A stretch of DNA of 64,000 bases from Neckera pumila (Eukaryota; Streptophyta; Bryopsida; Hypnales; Neckeraceae): NCBI GenBank assembly GCA_963969595.1, contig OZ018408.1, positions 49,663,022-49,727,021 on the forward strand, in the 5' to 3' direction. The notes beneath the pieces were generated by a model. That model was not told the origin of the DNA. It ran no database searches and saw only the letters and a list, made by a program, of their open reading frames with translations. This document shows positions 20,784 through 33,511 of the stretch, one piece after another. The translations under genes and the position numbers were made by a program. Within the stretch, counting starts at the first letter, position 1, and each line of letters opens with the position of its first letter.

Positions 20784-22693
20784 TAAAGCATCCTACAATT
20801 GAATTTGTTAATAAATAAATATGGCTAAAGATTTTACCCTTGCTTTGGATGAAAGTACTATGGTCTATGGAGCAATTTTGGGCCTAAAAATTTTGGATGC
20901 ATTTAGGGTTAATTGTGATTAGCTGTTGATTGTTAATTTTTTAGATGTTGATTCTATAACAAGTCTATGTGATGGTTTCTGTGGTCTTTTTGACGAGTGT
21001 TTTGGGTGCTTACTTTGGGAGAAGTTAAGCCTTCATTTGAGTATAGTAAATCAAATTATCTAAAAATTTAATTTATTGAGAAAATTTTGATAATCAAGTT
21101 ACCTTGAAGCTTAAAATATATGCTGAGGACATGTGCTTGTGATTTGAAGCTTTCAATCAATAGTTATGGAAAAAATTTAGAGAGGCGTTTATTAACCCCT
21201 AACTGCCCAACCAAGTAACCAACCATATATGATTGATTTAAAAATTCAGGCTCGTTTTGGTATAGGCAATTAAATTCCTCTGACCGTTTTAAAATTGTTT
21301 ACTGGCAATTTTTACTTTTGAGGGTTAATTATTGAAGGTTTTTATTTTTCTCTAAAAAAGGTAAGTATTTGATATTTTAGAGGTCCTCAAATGCATATAT
21401 GTATCATTAATAGAAGAGTAAAGCTTGTCAATTTTACTTGGTTTCTTGGCTTTGAACAAAGTTTGTCAATTTCAATTGATTTGCAATTTAAAAACTTGTA
21501 CTTATCTATTTGTTTTGCAAATGGTCCCAATGGAGGGAATAAAGTGTTTTCAAGATTTTCACCATTGAAAATCTAAACATTCAAATACTGATTTGGAGTT
21601 ACTTGCGATTTCTACTAATTAAAAAAATTGCAATTCAACAATTGTAAGGTGAATTGTGTAATGAGTTTGATAGCTCTTCATTTATACTGAAGGTTTTTGG
21701 AAGTACATTTTTGTACATGCTAACAAAAATTTTAGTTGTTCATGTCGCCTTCAATCCCCAAAAGTCTTGTATACAAATTTCTCAAACACTATGGAAAGGG
21801 CAATATACTAAAAATAGAAAAATTATATTTCTCTTGTCATAATCTCACAACTACGCAATTTCACATTCAAAACCTGTATATATACTAATAAGCAAGCTCT
21901 TTAAGCATCTATATGGTTAGTTTTTGAAAAAAAAACTTGCTTCATTGGAAATTAATATAAGCCCATATAGTCTATTTTCATAAGAAAAACACATTTCAAA
22001 AGGTTTGGACATTTAGAACACCCTCAATGCTACATCTTTGGACGCATAGCAACTCTAAGTTTTGCATGGGTTACAAAGAAGCTCCAAAATTTGACCCAAT
22101 GTTGACGACACCTTCTACAGTTACCTTCACAAGCTTGGCATTTTGTAATTCTGGTGCAACAAAAACTCATCCTTTGCTGTGCCCTCCAAACTCCTCTGCA
22201 TCCTTTAACAACAAAAATAGCAATGCTTGAGTGGAGATTCCTTTTCCACCAATCGCTTCCCCCGCTTATGTGACTTGCGCCGTTTACAGTGTGAAGTGTT
22301 GTAATAGCATTGAGAGCAGCTCCAATGCAGCGACTGGATCATGCATAGAACGACATAATGGCGGGCCTACCAAAAAAACATGCCCCAATGCATATGGCAT
22401 GGGTCTCTTTATTCTTCCAGGCCCGGCAATTTCCATCCACTGCATTGCATTTTAAGGAAATTTGAAGAGCTTGGAAATTGACACACAATAGCAAAAGTCA
22501 TAAATGTCTCCCCTTTTCAAGCCTTGTAGTGTGTGCCGATTGATTGGAGCTTCCCTTTTTGCATGAAATATCTTTTTTTAATGTAGAATCTTTATTCTTC
22601 TTCTTTTTATATTGCAGAAAGTCAATTTGAAGTTTGGCTTGCTGGCTTTGCATTGGGGCCATTTTTTTCTAAAAGTTGCAGAAACGGAATAAG
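20784..22693. other. AT-rich non-coding region
   Basis: No supported gene. TTAACCCCTAACTGCC at 21192 and GAGGGTTAA ending 21327 may be another short decayed TTAA element. The stretch 22020-22450 has higher complexity and weakly protein-like frames on both strands, but none is recognisable. Confidence 0.4.
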
Positions 22694-23396
22694 CACTAGT
22701 GCAAAACACTGGTTTTAATGACATGTTGAAATGACATTTTTTTCAAAAATGTCATTTCAACCATGCCATTGATAATTTGGTAGATTTTAGAAGAATTTTT
22801 AATCCTAGAATGTTTGTTTCAATCAAAAATGAGATTAGTGTCATTTCGTGCAACAAATTTGGTAGATTTTAGAAGAAAACATTGTCCCATAACAATTGTC
22901 ATGGGGAAGACAAGTAATAGAAATAAATGACACTAGTAGGATATTCCAAGACATAAAAATTTCTTTTCCAATATATGAGTGAAGAAAGGTACATATGTTT
23001 AGATTGCATAGAATTTTGGAAAGTAAAATCTACATTTTTTCAAAACTTAGGAAAGTAAAATCAACAAATTCGGAAGATGTTGAAAAGTAAAATCTATACC
23101 TTCTGAAGATTTTGAGAATTGAAATCTACATTTTTTAAGATTTTGGAAAGTGAAATCTACAATTTTTCAAGAATGTAGAAAGTAAAATCTACATTTCTGG
23201 ATATTTTGAAAAGTTAAATCTACTTATTTGATAGATTTTGAAGAACTAAAATGTACACTACAAGTATGTTGAAGTGACATCAAAAAAATGACATTTTAAA
23301 TGACATTTGGATGTCATTTCAACCACCTTTGCGGGTGGCTTAAATGACATCCAATGTCATTTAAAATGTCACTGAAACCAGTGTTTTGCACCAGTG
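22694..23396. mobile_element. CACTA-like non-autonomous DNA transposon
   Basis: Terminal inverted repeats of about 30 bp begin CACTAGTGCAAAACACTGG at 22694; the right end is the reverse complement of CACTGGTGCAAAACACTGG, ending at 23396. Both sides are flanked by AAG (22691-22693 and 23397-23399), the 3 bp duplication expected of CACTA/EnSpm elements. Subterminal DNA at 22990-23240 is an array of diverged units around GAAAGTAAAATCTACA, and 23299-23370 is an inner hairpin built from TGACAT/ATGTCA words. Both features are usual in this superfamily. It is 703 bp with no transposase. Confidence 0.8.
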
Positions 23397-23759
23397 AAGG
23401 TCCGCTTCAAAATCTCGATACTGTACGTTTTTCCTTGTTCGCATTGGGCTTGCTCTGAGGCGTCTGAGGCGCCTGCGATGGGAAAAGCCACAGTGAAGAA
23501 AAGGACGGGAATACATCCTGCATGTACTGTTATGGTGTTTTTTTCACGCGCATAGCTTTGAGGATGCTCTTAGGGGTAAAACTCCGCACCTAGTGGCATC
23601 CTTCTCCGCATTAAAATACTTTGACGGTGACAATGTCCTTCAGAGAGCAGCCCAAGATGAACCGCTCAGTTCAAATCCGGGTTCTTGGAGCAGAAAGCCT
23701 GCCTGGACTGCGAAGGCAAAAGTCAAGTTCCACTGGAAAGAGTTGAGACTACTGTTAGT

Positions 23760-23803
23760 ACCGGCATTCTCTGGCATTCTCTGGCATTCTCTGGCATTCT
23801 TTG
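23760..23803. repeat. Short minisatellite, 11 bp unit
   Basis: Four tandem copies of GGCATTCTCT with one spacer base; two more copies lie at about 24009-24030. Confidence 0.85.
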
Positions 23804-26800
23804 TGCAGCAAAAGTTGTAATGTTGGAGCTTTTGGATGCATAATTTCTGGTCTCTGCGGTAGTGCAGGACGGAGAGAATGAGTGATGATGAAACACCGAC
23901 TTTCCGAAGCCAAGGTTTGAGCTAGTTTGCTGACAGCTCAACATATTCCCTTCGACAGACTGTCCCACACTGACCCTGACGTACCCTGTCGTCATGCTAG
24001 ACAAGAATGTGAGTCCATTCTCTGGCATTCTCTGGTGCCTTGGGTCCTCTGTCAACTTCACATTATAAATCGGAAGATGCATGTTGGGAACCAGGTAACT
24101 ATATTTTAAGGACTTAACTTACTTGAAACAGATTCTCAAACTGAAGATATTGTTTCCTGGACACTGACAAGACAACACCGCAATTCTTCTACGGGATCAC
24201 CCTAAAAAACGTTGGGTTCCTCTGTGGAATCAGAACCCAGCATTAACTTAGTCCTCGAATCTTCAGAAGACAGAAAGAATGAGCTCTCAAGGTCTCGATC
24301 AGAGTCCTCGAAGGTAGGCATCCAGTGCAGTACTGTCCAATTTCCAAATGAATGCATACCGCATGTACTCTTATTTGAGATTTCTAGACTAAGTAACTCG
24401 TTGTGCATTTGTAGATAAGAGGACACAATTGATATAGTGGAAATTTTGGGTATCCATACCTTATTTGGGAAAATGGATTTCCCAGCCACATCAAACCTCA
24501 GACACACTAGACATTCACCAACTTTTCTAATACTCCGTATAATTTTGGTTGTTGTAGACCAGTGAGGGCCTTAGTAGTGTTATGACTGTACATTACATAT
24601 TCTACATTTAATCCTACACACACCTCCCCACACCCCCAAGCATACAAAACAACTTTGCAAACATTCTTAGGAGACAATGTGCCAATTGAAACTCAAAGTC
24701 CAATATTCTTACAAATGCAAGATTGACAATCTTGCCATCATTTTGACCCCTAAGTCAGTGGTCCAAAGGGCGTATTTTGTCCTCACAAATCTATGTAATC
24801 CTAATTTCACTTAGATAGTTACCTATCATATCAACTGGTCAAAATTTCAACTACAAAACTGATGGCATTCATGTTTTCCGATATCTTAAGAACTAAGGAA
24901 ATTAATTGCACTCCCGACATGGTGGAATCTATGGCAGGCCGGGTCCCAAAGGGTTTCTACAGGTGCATTGTAATGTAAGTACAGTACACGAAATCAGTTT
25001 TTGATTGTAGGGCCATTGAATTCGATTTTGGGATGTAAACCCTCCTCTGTCATACACACGTTAGAGCAACCCAATTGGAGAACTGCCTTGCATGGCCAAG
25101 TCCACCTTCGAATTAAGTTAGATATTGGACGCCTCTTCCAGCATTCATTGGATTGGTCCACAAGGAACGCCCAGGCTTTCCATCCTTGATCAGTCGAGTT
25201 CCACACATTCTTGTACTCCAATACTCCGGTCGTTTTGTTGGTAATTACAGAGTATACATGCAGTGCTTGGATATATTTGAAGCTGGAAACAATTAAATAC
25301 TTTCATGAAGTCGCAAGGGTTGCTAGTTCACAAGTATCTATCTAGAAGCACAAGCAAGTGTAAGACTTGTGTATTCACATTAATAAAATATCAACTGAGC
25401 ATTCGGGTAATTTCTTCATGTTTGGTATTCATTTGAAGGCAATAGGCAGGTACAACTTTTCTTGGCATTTCTGCCAGGGCCAAGCACACGTATAGGTATG
25501 TTCGCAACAATGTCCCAAAATCCAAAAATTCTGCAGGGCCTTTGAAATTATTTCACCTTGCTACAGTTAGAATCTCAAACTGAATACTCCATTCTAACTG
25601 TGCACGCAATTCAGTCTGTATTCAAAACAACACGGTGCTCCTTTGCAATGAAATTCCGTTTCATTTGTATCAAAAAAAACAAAAATACAAACAAATTACA
25701 CGGTGTTATGCACCAAGAACTTACTCTTGACTGCTTGGGAGATAATCATACTATAGAAGTGGTCAAATAGTTTGAATGTGAGTTGAATGTGCTATTTATG
25801 CAATTGATAGTGTGGCACGTTTGCAAAATATTCCAGAATGCCACTAATAAGATCGTCAGATTAAAGAGGTCTGAATCTATTTCATTAGTGTAATTCATGT
25901 GAACTCTCGGCAGTACCACCAATTTTACTGATGAGGGAACCCCGAAGGTGTAGTACTGTAGCTACCTTATTGCAATGATCCATGGAGACAAAATAGGTAA
26001 TTATAAGGTCTCGGATTTGACGTGAGCCACTCGATCGCTTCAAGCTGGTACCTATGATGTGGGTTTTTTCTTACTTCAAATTTGAACTTTGCTCTTGCTG
26101 GAAGGAATGTATGGGAGTACTTTGACCATTTTTATAACTTAGCCGACCCATGTATCCGCTTTGGATCTTCCTATTGCACTTTCTGAATACCGTCCATGGC
26201 CACAGTGGGGCATTGCCAACAGATGAGTAGCTCAAAACCCACAAGGGAATCTAGCTTGGGACGGCGGTAACGTGTGGGTGGTAGTCTTTGGGTGCCGTCC
26301 GGCCTGATCTTCTCAAAAAATCCTGTGCTGGATTTGTGGGAGGCCGAGCAGCAATCTTGGCAGACATGACTGAATCTCGATGGAATGTTACAAAAAATAA
26401 TATGACCCTAAATCTTTCACTGCCGACCAGGGCCAGTAATTGATATATATTCAAATTAGACTTATTATACTCTGTCATATATGGGCACCAGCTCTGAAGG
26501 TATGTGGACACGGACAGTCCAGGAGCTAACATGGAGTTCAGCTACGGAAATCATTCAAGCTATTGTAAGCAAAGTGAAAATTCAGTGTACGTACGTACGC
26601 CTAGCTTGACTGGGGATGGCTTTACAGTGGTTGCGTCGGCATTGGATGCATTTCAGTCCTGCGGTCCCAGGCCAGGTCGACCAGTCTTCTGTTGCGATTG
26701 CCAATGCATCCATTCTAGCCTTGCCAACAGTGACATTTCGCAGGTCACTGGCAGCTGGCCGCTGAAGGTGCAGTTCCCTCAGGCCCCCAGGGGACGAGGA

Positions 26801-27778
26801 GGGCGACTACTGACTGACAGTGGAGAATGTAACTTAAATGTAGAGTCAAGGCCGTGCCTATCAAAACCTCAACTTCAACATCGATCCACGGGGTGATCTA
26901 TATGGCTAGCCAGGCATGCAGCAAGTACTTACGTTTGCTTATACCGAGAATGGAAATGATACCTACTGTTCTGTGGCCCGCTCTTCCCTCTTCTGGCTCC
27001 AGCACATTTCCACGTACTCTGTACTATTCACCTAATCGAGTGCATGTTTGCCCTGGAAAGAGATTTGAAGTCCTGCACAATGTCTAACTAGCGCAGCACC
27101 GGCCTGGTACGTTCCATTTCAAGCCATGATAACAAATTAAAACTAGACTGACTCAAGAAACGGAGTACTGCTGCGGTGGAACGGAACGGCACTGTGATCT
27201 CCCCACCTGAAACACCCCTGGATTGCTCCCAGTGTCGGAGCGGAATAGGAGCTAGCATAGCACGAAACAAACCCAGGGAAGTGGGTCCAAGTATCCAACA
27301 TTGTACTCTTTCTTCGGCCTGACTTTTTTCTCCAGCAAAAGACCAAAAGTTAGTACCATAAACTTTTGGAGTCCCTTTGAAGCTAGCTAGCGTGGCAAAA
27401 TAATAACCATCAGCTGGCACAGACGACTAATTCACGTACCTCGACATTCTTCCTATGTGACAATATATATCACGTACAGTACAGTAGCTAGCTTCGTTCT
27501 CCTTGTTCTCCAATTGTTCTCCAGTTGTTCGATCGGTGGGACCGTGCTGACGTCCTGACTGATGGATTCAGGTTGGTGTGGAGAATCGATCCACAACTGG
27601 CCGGGCCAGCTAAATGTATGACTAGACGCATATGTATAGTGGTGCCAGAATGACTTGACAGTGTTAATTAGTAGTTCCAAGTGCCATCCAGGCTAGCTAG
27701 AGCACTAAAGACTGAATATGAGTTGAAAGAAGACAACTGTGACCTCATACCAGACGGAGTCAGTTCGATTGGAAAGGG

Positions 27779-28075
27779 ATGGACTCAATCCGGGACCTCA
27801 CTGACAAAGCGAAGAAAATGACGGATATTATTGACAAAAGAAGTAATAATCTCCCGGGCCGGGCCCTGCGGTTTCATTCAGTCCATCTCAAGACCAAGCA
27901 AAGAGACAAACGTGAGCATCATGCGCGCTGTGGTCGTCTGATGGAGCCGGATGTGGTCTCCTTCGTGGGATCCGCAAGCGAGCATGTTCTGAGCGAAGAG
28001 GAAGAAAGTGGAGGTCGTTCAATTCCCTTTTCACCAAGGGGGCCAGGCCTCGTCAGGAAGGGAAGGGCTGATTAA
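27779..28075 (+). CDS. Hypothetical 98-residue hydrophilic protein
   Basis: ATG at 27779 and TGA-type stop at 28073-28075. The predicted product is basic and hydrophilic, starting MDSIRDLTDKAKKMTDI, with an acidic patch (SEEEE) and a Gly/Pro/Arg end. Base composition is more gene-like than the surroundings. No motif or family is recognised, there is no obvious partner exon, and no signal peptide or membrane segment is seen. It could be a real short gene, an exon of an unrecognised gene, or chance. Confidence 0.2.
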   Translation: MDSIRDLTDKAKKMTDIIDKRSNNLPGRALRFHSVHLKTKQRDKREHHARCGRLMEPDVVSFVGSASEHVLSEEEESGGRSIPFSPRGPGLVRKGRAD

Positions 28076-29835
28076 TTGACTGTGTCTCAGTTGCAAGCTG
28101 CACTGTACTGGAGGAATAATAACACTGAGCTAGCGGAGGACTAGTTGGAATGCCCTTTAGGCCATGTCTCGGGTACAAATTAAAGTGAAATCGATCGTCG
28201 GGTTATTTTCTAGCTAGCTACTTCAAGCCTCAGTCTTTGCCAGCATGCCATCCACGAAAAGATAATAATCCGGCCTAACAAGGTTCCTCTTAAAACCGGT
28301 CTGGGCATTAGGACAGGTTCCGACTTCCTAAAACTTTGCGATACGTACCGCCAATTCAACGACATTGACGTTTCATTACAGGAGAGCGTCGAACAGATTC
28401 AGGAAAGTAAATGGAACGTCAATTTCGCCACATTGCTGATATTCCATTACTTTGGCGCGGTTCAGGACGCCCAGCAGCAGACATGCAGTTAAAGACGTGG
28501 GATTGATTTCCCCACTCAATCTTGATTTCTGTGTTTATAAAAACGTTCCAAATCCAACTTATGGGGATTCGACCTGCATGCGCGAAGAACTTAACTTAGG
28601 GAGAGCCAAAATGTTTGTCAGATCAAGGTCAATATGTGATAGATAATCCCGACAAACACCTGCTGGTCACAGCTTTTTACAGGTTCAAAGATATTCCTGT
28701 TCTCCAAGACATCCAAGCTGGCAATTAAGAGCAAATGAATCGATAAAATTTTGAAATTTCGAGAAAGTAGCTCTTTCAGGACGCCCGTCTGGAACCTCAG
28801 ATCAAATCAGTCTTACTTTTCAGAGCTCTTGAATGTCACAATATGGTCAAATTCGTTGGAGTGGGTGTTCAGAGCAGCGAACCGGATGTGCGTGCTCTCA
28901 TAAAATAACTGCTTCTTCTGTGACATTGAATAAAGGAGCTAGTGCCTCCAACACGGAATTGAAGACGAGGTGTCATCATAGGAACTCTTGCAAACCGTCC
29001 GTTACTGAGTAAGTAGGTCACGGGGTTCAATGTGAATGCCAAGTGAGCTAGCCTAGCTTCCTGCTGGACCACCGTAAGTGACAGTGCTCGAATAGCCGTG
29101 AATGTGTGTCAAGTACTCGCTCAGAGATTCAGACTGTAAACTAGCTATCGGCGTACGGTAATTTCCTTCTATCATCAGTGAATACGTGCTCTGGGAATTT
29201 AATTACTTCTCGATCAAGGCAGAACAACAGTACTAGTGAACCATCAGTGGCGTTTCAATTGCCGAAATGTTGTTACCTCTCCCTGTAACTCTTGCGCGCT
29301 CCCCTCGATCGTGACAACAAACGTGGCCACTGAGATCCTGATGGAACCAATGAAAAGGACATCCCAATATTATCTAAATCGGTGGTAACCGAGATTTTCT
29401 GCAGACAACTGAACGCATTGATTTCAGTCCCAGTCCCGAGAGGATGTATGTCCAGAGCACTATGATTCGATCGAAGTGGGTCCACCGGGCAGAGTGTAGC
29501 TAGGTACTCGGCAGTAAGTACGAAAGTCCGGTGCACATCTAAATCAGATTTGAATGTCTAAGATATAATTATTCTCTCGAACGTCGAGAGATGTAATTAA
29601 TAATTCAGACGCAAGGTTGCAGGCGCAAGCAAACTAGTTTAGCGAGACTGCACCGTGCAACCTCGATCACTCATGTATCCAATCCAGCAACCGCCCGATG
29701 CACAGCACCCGATGGTGAACTTAAAGTCGTCCGATCCACCGTGGAATTTGTCAACAGGGGTCCCACCAGGTCCGTACCTCAAGCAAAGCCCCTGTCGCCT
29801 CCTTGATCGTCATCGTCACTTCCAACCAACTAGGA

Positions 29836-29842
29836 TATAAAT
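29836..29842 (+). promoter_or_regulatory. TATA box candidate for the SRPBCC gene
   Basis: TATAAAT about 285 bp upstream of the ATG at 30121, in a stretch followed by a pyrimidine-rich, ORF-free leader. A start site near 29870 would give a 5' UTR of about 250 nt. Confidence 0.5.
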
Positions 29843-30120
29843 CCAGAATGCAAGACATGGGGGAAACACAGCATTCACTTCGCTCTCGCATTCTTACGTT
29901 CTCAGAGATCGAGATCGAGTCGTGACGACCTTCTCGATCGGCAGTCCCAGCCAGAGATCGATCGATCGTGCTTCAGTTGATTGTTCTCAGAATCCACATC
30001 ATTGTCCAGTAATTGGTATCGATCTATCCCGGCGATCAATTCAATTCCCTCGGCGTCACGTAACTCCGAGAGCTTTGTCTGTCGTGAGATCAACTTACGT
30101 ACGTTTGAAGAGCTGCTAGA

Positions 30121-31389
30121 ATGGCAGCGGCAGCGGTGGAATCGGCAGCCGGGGAAGACGTCGTCGCCGCAGTACCGGCGTCCTGCTGGAACGGCGTGGT
30201 GGAGAAGACCATTTGTGCGCCGCTGGAGCAGGTTTGGGCCGTGGCTTCCGACTTCCTGAGCTTCCCCAACCTGCTCACCATCGAGCCCGTGGAGGGCGAG
30301 AATCGCGTGGCGGGGTGCACACGCAAGGTGACCAACCTGCCGGGTCGCACGGACACGGACAGTGCACAGTGGGCGAAGCAGAAATTGGTGGAGATCAACC
30401 CTGAAGAGCACGTCTTCTCGTACGAGTTTCTGGAGAATAACACCGGCGTCGACCCCGGGTACTACTCCACCTTCCAGGTACGAATTGAAACACTGGAGAG
30501 ATGAATCCAGTATGGAAATGGGACAATTAAGTTTCCTGGTCTTTGGATCCAAATTCCATTCCTAGTGTATCCTGGTGTATCCGATTCTGAAATCACTGTC
30601 CCGACATTGACTATGGAAACGTAACCTTCAAAAATTCCAGTGATGGACTTCTCAGATTTCCCCTGCGGAATTGACACGTTGCAACCATTGATTGCATATG
30701 TGTGCACTACCCTCCATCCCTTTCTTACTTAATAGTTTCCTACCCCTCGAGTGATTAAGTGAGTGAGTTCCATCTTTGTTTGAATGGACTTCAAGTTTTG
30801 CCTAACCTGACCATGCACATAAGTAGTTCTGTGACTTTTGTCTCCTCTGCTCGACATTCTTGCAGTGCAAACATGAGTTTGCGCGTCATGTATTCGTGTC
30901 TTAATTTACATTAGCTACAGATATAATTAGAGTATGTGGTGGGGCAACTTATATATTCAATCATGTGTTAGGTTGGAAAATGTGTACATTAGTCTTCATT
31001 TGAAAAGGTTAGCCAACTTGGAATATTTAGGCACAATTAATAACGATTTGTGAGAGCGGTTTCACACATATTTGAGAAAGCAGCAAATCTGATAGCAAAT
31101 AACTAGTAATTGCTGCTTTCTCAAGTAATTTCTGTTTTCTCAAATATTTGTGAATTGAAAGCTACTGATAGGTGTTGAAGTTGTTGCATTGGTTTGGAGC
31201 TTAATTTTCCAGTTCTGAATTGTTGTGGAAAATCAGGCAAAGCAGGAAGAAGGTGGAAAGACTATTGTGAGATGGGCTTTCCGGTTTAGTCCGTCCCAAA
31301 CTGGCTCGGATCGCTTTGTGCCCTTCATTATGAAAGGAACCGATTTGTATGTCCAGGAATTGGAGAAGCTTGCTGCCCCAGCCAGCTAG
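30121..31389 (+). CDS. SRPBCC (START-like) protein, lachrymatory-factor-synthase-like
   Basis: Two exons, 30121-30477 and 31237-31389, joined in phase 0 (CAG|GTACGA donor, AATCAG acceptor), give 169 residues, the usual size for plant Bet v 1/polyketide-cyclase-like proteins. After an Ala-rich start, the fold opens at VVEKTICAPLEQVWAVASDF (about residues 26-45), typical of strand 1 and the helix pair. The stretch WAKQKLVEINPEEHVFSYEF (about 84-103) is the part most like lachrymatory-factor synthase, including its SYE glutamate. LENNTG follows, and the C-terminal helix is around FIMKGTDLYVQELEKL. Such proteins bind small hydrophobic ligands in a cavity; the substrate cannot be told from sequence. 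ABA-receptor function is unlikely because the receptor gate and latch loops are not seen. GC-rich exon 1 contains a short GCAGCG repeat. Confidence 0.85.
31061..31154. repeat. Imperfect inverted repeat inside the SRPBCC intron
   Basis: TTCACACATATTTGAGAAAG at the left pairs with TTTTCTCAAATATTTGTGAA at the right, and an inner GCAGCAAAT pairs with ATTGCTGC. It looks like a small MITE or structured intron segment. Confidence 0.5.
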
Positions 31390-31534
31390 AGTTGTGTACT
31401 CACTGGGCCAACTAAGTCCTGATAATATATCATAACTTACATTATTTATCCATGCAAGTGCGGTGTCTTTAGTGTACAGCGTAGCTCAGGCAGACTTAGC
31501 AGGCTATTCTCAACGTTAACTAGAGTTTGACAAC

Positions 31535-31540
31535 AATAAA
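31535..31540 (+). promoter_or_regulatory. Polyadenylation signal candidate (AATAAA)
   Basis: AATAAA 146 bp downstream of the SRPBCC stop codon, a reasonable 3' UTR length for the upstream gene. Confidence 0.4.
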
Positions 31541-31559
31541 ATACTGTCCTCTAGCCATT

Positions 31560-32295
31560 TACTTTGGGGAACATCTTGACTTGCTAAATCTGGTAATGTC
31601 ATATATGTGCAACATGAAATCACTCTTCCAATTTGCAAGTTTTATTCATTTGCCAGGTAGAGAATCTCGAGATATCATTCCCTGCAATGAGATAAAGAAT
31701 ACTTACAGTTCATAATATGGACTGCGTCATGATTTGGAAGGAGAAAGTGGAAGTGTCGAGAGGGTAAAAGAGAGTTATGCTTATGTGGTGTAGTGATCGA
31801 CCCAAGGGAGATGAGTACTGGCATTAAATCTTGACATGTCCTAAGTTTCCAGTTGCAGAAGTGCAGAACCGTTCTTCAGCAAGGCAAGATAATAATTTCT
31901 ACTTAACTTACTTCCTCTATATTCCAGGAAATGCCTCAATGATGCCCATTTTTCATGTCAGAACGACAGAGGACATAGTTTGCAGCAATTTGGCATCAAT
32001 AATTAAATTACTGCCCTCTGCTTGGATGTACCGCTTCCAGAGGAATCACAAAGTTATGTATGTGGCGCGGTCTGAAACCAAAATCTATACCTGTCCTAGT
32101 TTGTGCCCTGAAATCAGCCATTTGTGAAGGTATGTGTCACATTTTTTGGCTTGTGGAATATAGCGAATTTAACAAAATTGACGTTTTATGAATTGTACGT
32201 TTGTAACATGGTAATAATACCTGAATTATAAAACTGTATGCCTTCACAGAGTTATGCTTTTGAGAACTACAAAGGTCATTGGACATAAGCATGAC
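31560..32295. other. Intergenic region downstream of the SRPBCC gene
   Basis: No supported gene. The longest frame (31831-32127, plus) lacks an ATG start and has no recognisable motif. Confidence 0.4.
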
Positions 32296-33290
32296 GGTGA
32301 TTGCACAAAACACTTGTACTATTTTCTGCCATATGTTGCATGTTGATTATTTTTTGCTATAAATTTTGCTTTTTGACTCAAATGACTCAAAATTCACAAG
32401 ACAAGGTACTTATGGCTATTAAACACCTTGTTTGATTTTTTGGAATTTTTCAAAAATGTTTTACTATTTAATCATAGCTCCCAATACTGGAAACTTCTGC
32501 CACTTTATGCCGGACCTAAAGGGGGGATTAATGTGCATCTCTTGTTTGGTCTGAGGTTCGGAAGACCGCAGGAACCTGAGTTCCGCACACTTTTAGCGTC
32601 AATTGAGGCCTAATGCATACAAAAATGGGCCAAAAGGGGGAGCAAAAGTTTCGCACCCCCCACCTCGGATTTGTACAAAAATGGGCCAAAAGAGGGGCCT
32701 AATTCTTCACGAGTTAGCCCAGCATAAAGTCTTCAAAGTTCCCAGTGCAATATTATATCATACTTGCCAATTTTGGGGGGTTTAGTACTATTTAGTACCC
32801 AAGAAACAATTTGGAGCTGAAATTTGGAGGAAATGGTCTTCTAGTAGATTTATAGCTACCGTCCAAAGCATTTCTAAAAATACTTAATTTTATGTGATGT
32901 AGAAGTCCACAAAGTGAGTTTCATTCAGCTTGCATTTTGAAATATATAAAAACATATTTTTGGTGGTTCCTTTGGTGAATGACCATCTCCATAGACTTGT
33001 TTAAAGATTGGAAAATTTTTATTTTGTTTATTTAAATTTCTTTCCTATTTTCAACTAATTTAAACATCAAAATATCTATTTTCTTGAGTTTTGGCACTTT
33101 TCTAGTTCTCCTACTTAGAGAATTTCCTAGGCTTTTCCTTTGGTGGTTATCTTCATCTTAAAGGTGAATACATTAGCCATTTTCTTTTAAATATTTATAA
33201 AAAATTTATTTAATTTTAAAGTATTCCAGAAAAAATCATGAGTACTATTACAAAATGCAACAAAATTGACAAGTGTTTTGTGCAATCACC
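32296..33290. mobile_element. DNA element with perfect 22 bp terminal inverted repeats
   Basis: GGTGATTGCACAAAACACTT at 32296 and its exact reverse complement ending at 33290 (22 bp perfect match) bound 995 bp. Inside is a direct repeat of ACAAAAATGGGCCAAAAG near 32619 and 32674. No transposase is visible and no clear target duplication was found, so the superfamily is open. Confidence 0.6.
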
Positions 33291-33511
33291 TAAGAAAGAA
33301 TTAAAAGCTATTAGTTATCAACCAATAACAATTTTGGGGGGCTAGAATCTTAGCAACATTTTTTAGTAACTATCCTTGAAAGAAAGATGAAACCTCAATC
33401 CTAATTGTTTCATATTATTTGGATTCTTGTCGAATTAATTATGAGTTTTGAAAGCCTAAACCCTCATGTTTTGAAAGAACTCCATACATTTTTTGAAAGC
33501 CTTCTCCTTCA

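Larger units (their letters stand above)
23397..29820. other. Higher-complexity non-coding region upstream of the SRPBCC gene
   Basis: From the right edge of the CACTA-like element the base composition becomes balanced, with GTACGTAC and CTAGCTAG words typical of genic flanks. No multi-exon gene could be assembled. The many 60-120 codon ORFs overlap on both strands and show no recognisable family. A regulatory or transcribed non-coding role is possible but not shown. Confidence 0.4.

Noticed and set aside
22020..22455. Possible pseudogene on either strand in a higher-complexity patch
   Set aside because: Frames on both strands contain stops at about the chance rate and no motif could be named.
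26251..26896. Pair of ORFs (minus 26251-26532, plus 26504-26896) that look moderately protein-like
   Set aside because: No start context, splice partners or family motif; left as non-coding.
29902..30552. 216-codon minus-strand ORF across the SRPBCC gene
   Set aside because: Antisense shadow of GC-rich exon 1 on the plus strand; no recognisable domain.
31831..32127. 98-codon plus-strand ORF downstream of the SRPBCC gene
   Set aside because: Begins at TTG with no usable ATG, no family similarity, and lies beyond the likely polyadenylation signal.
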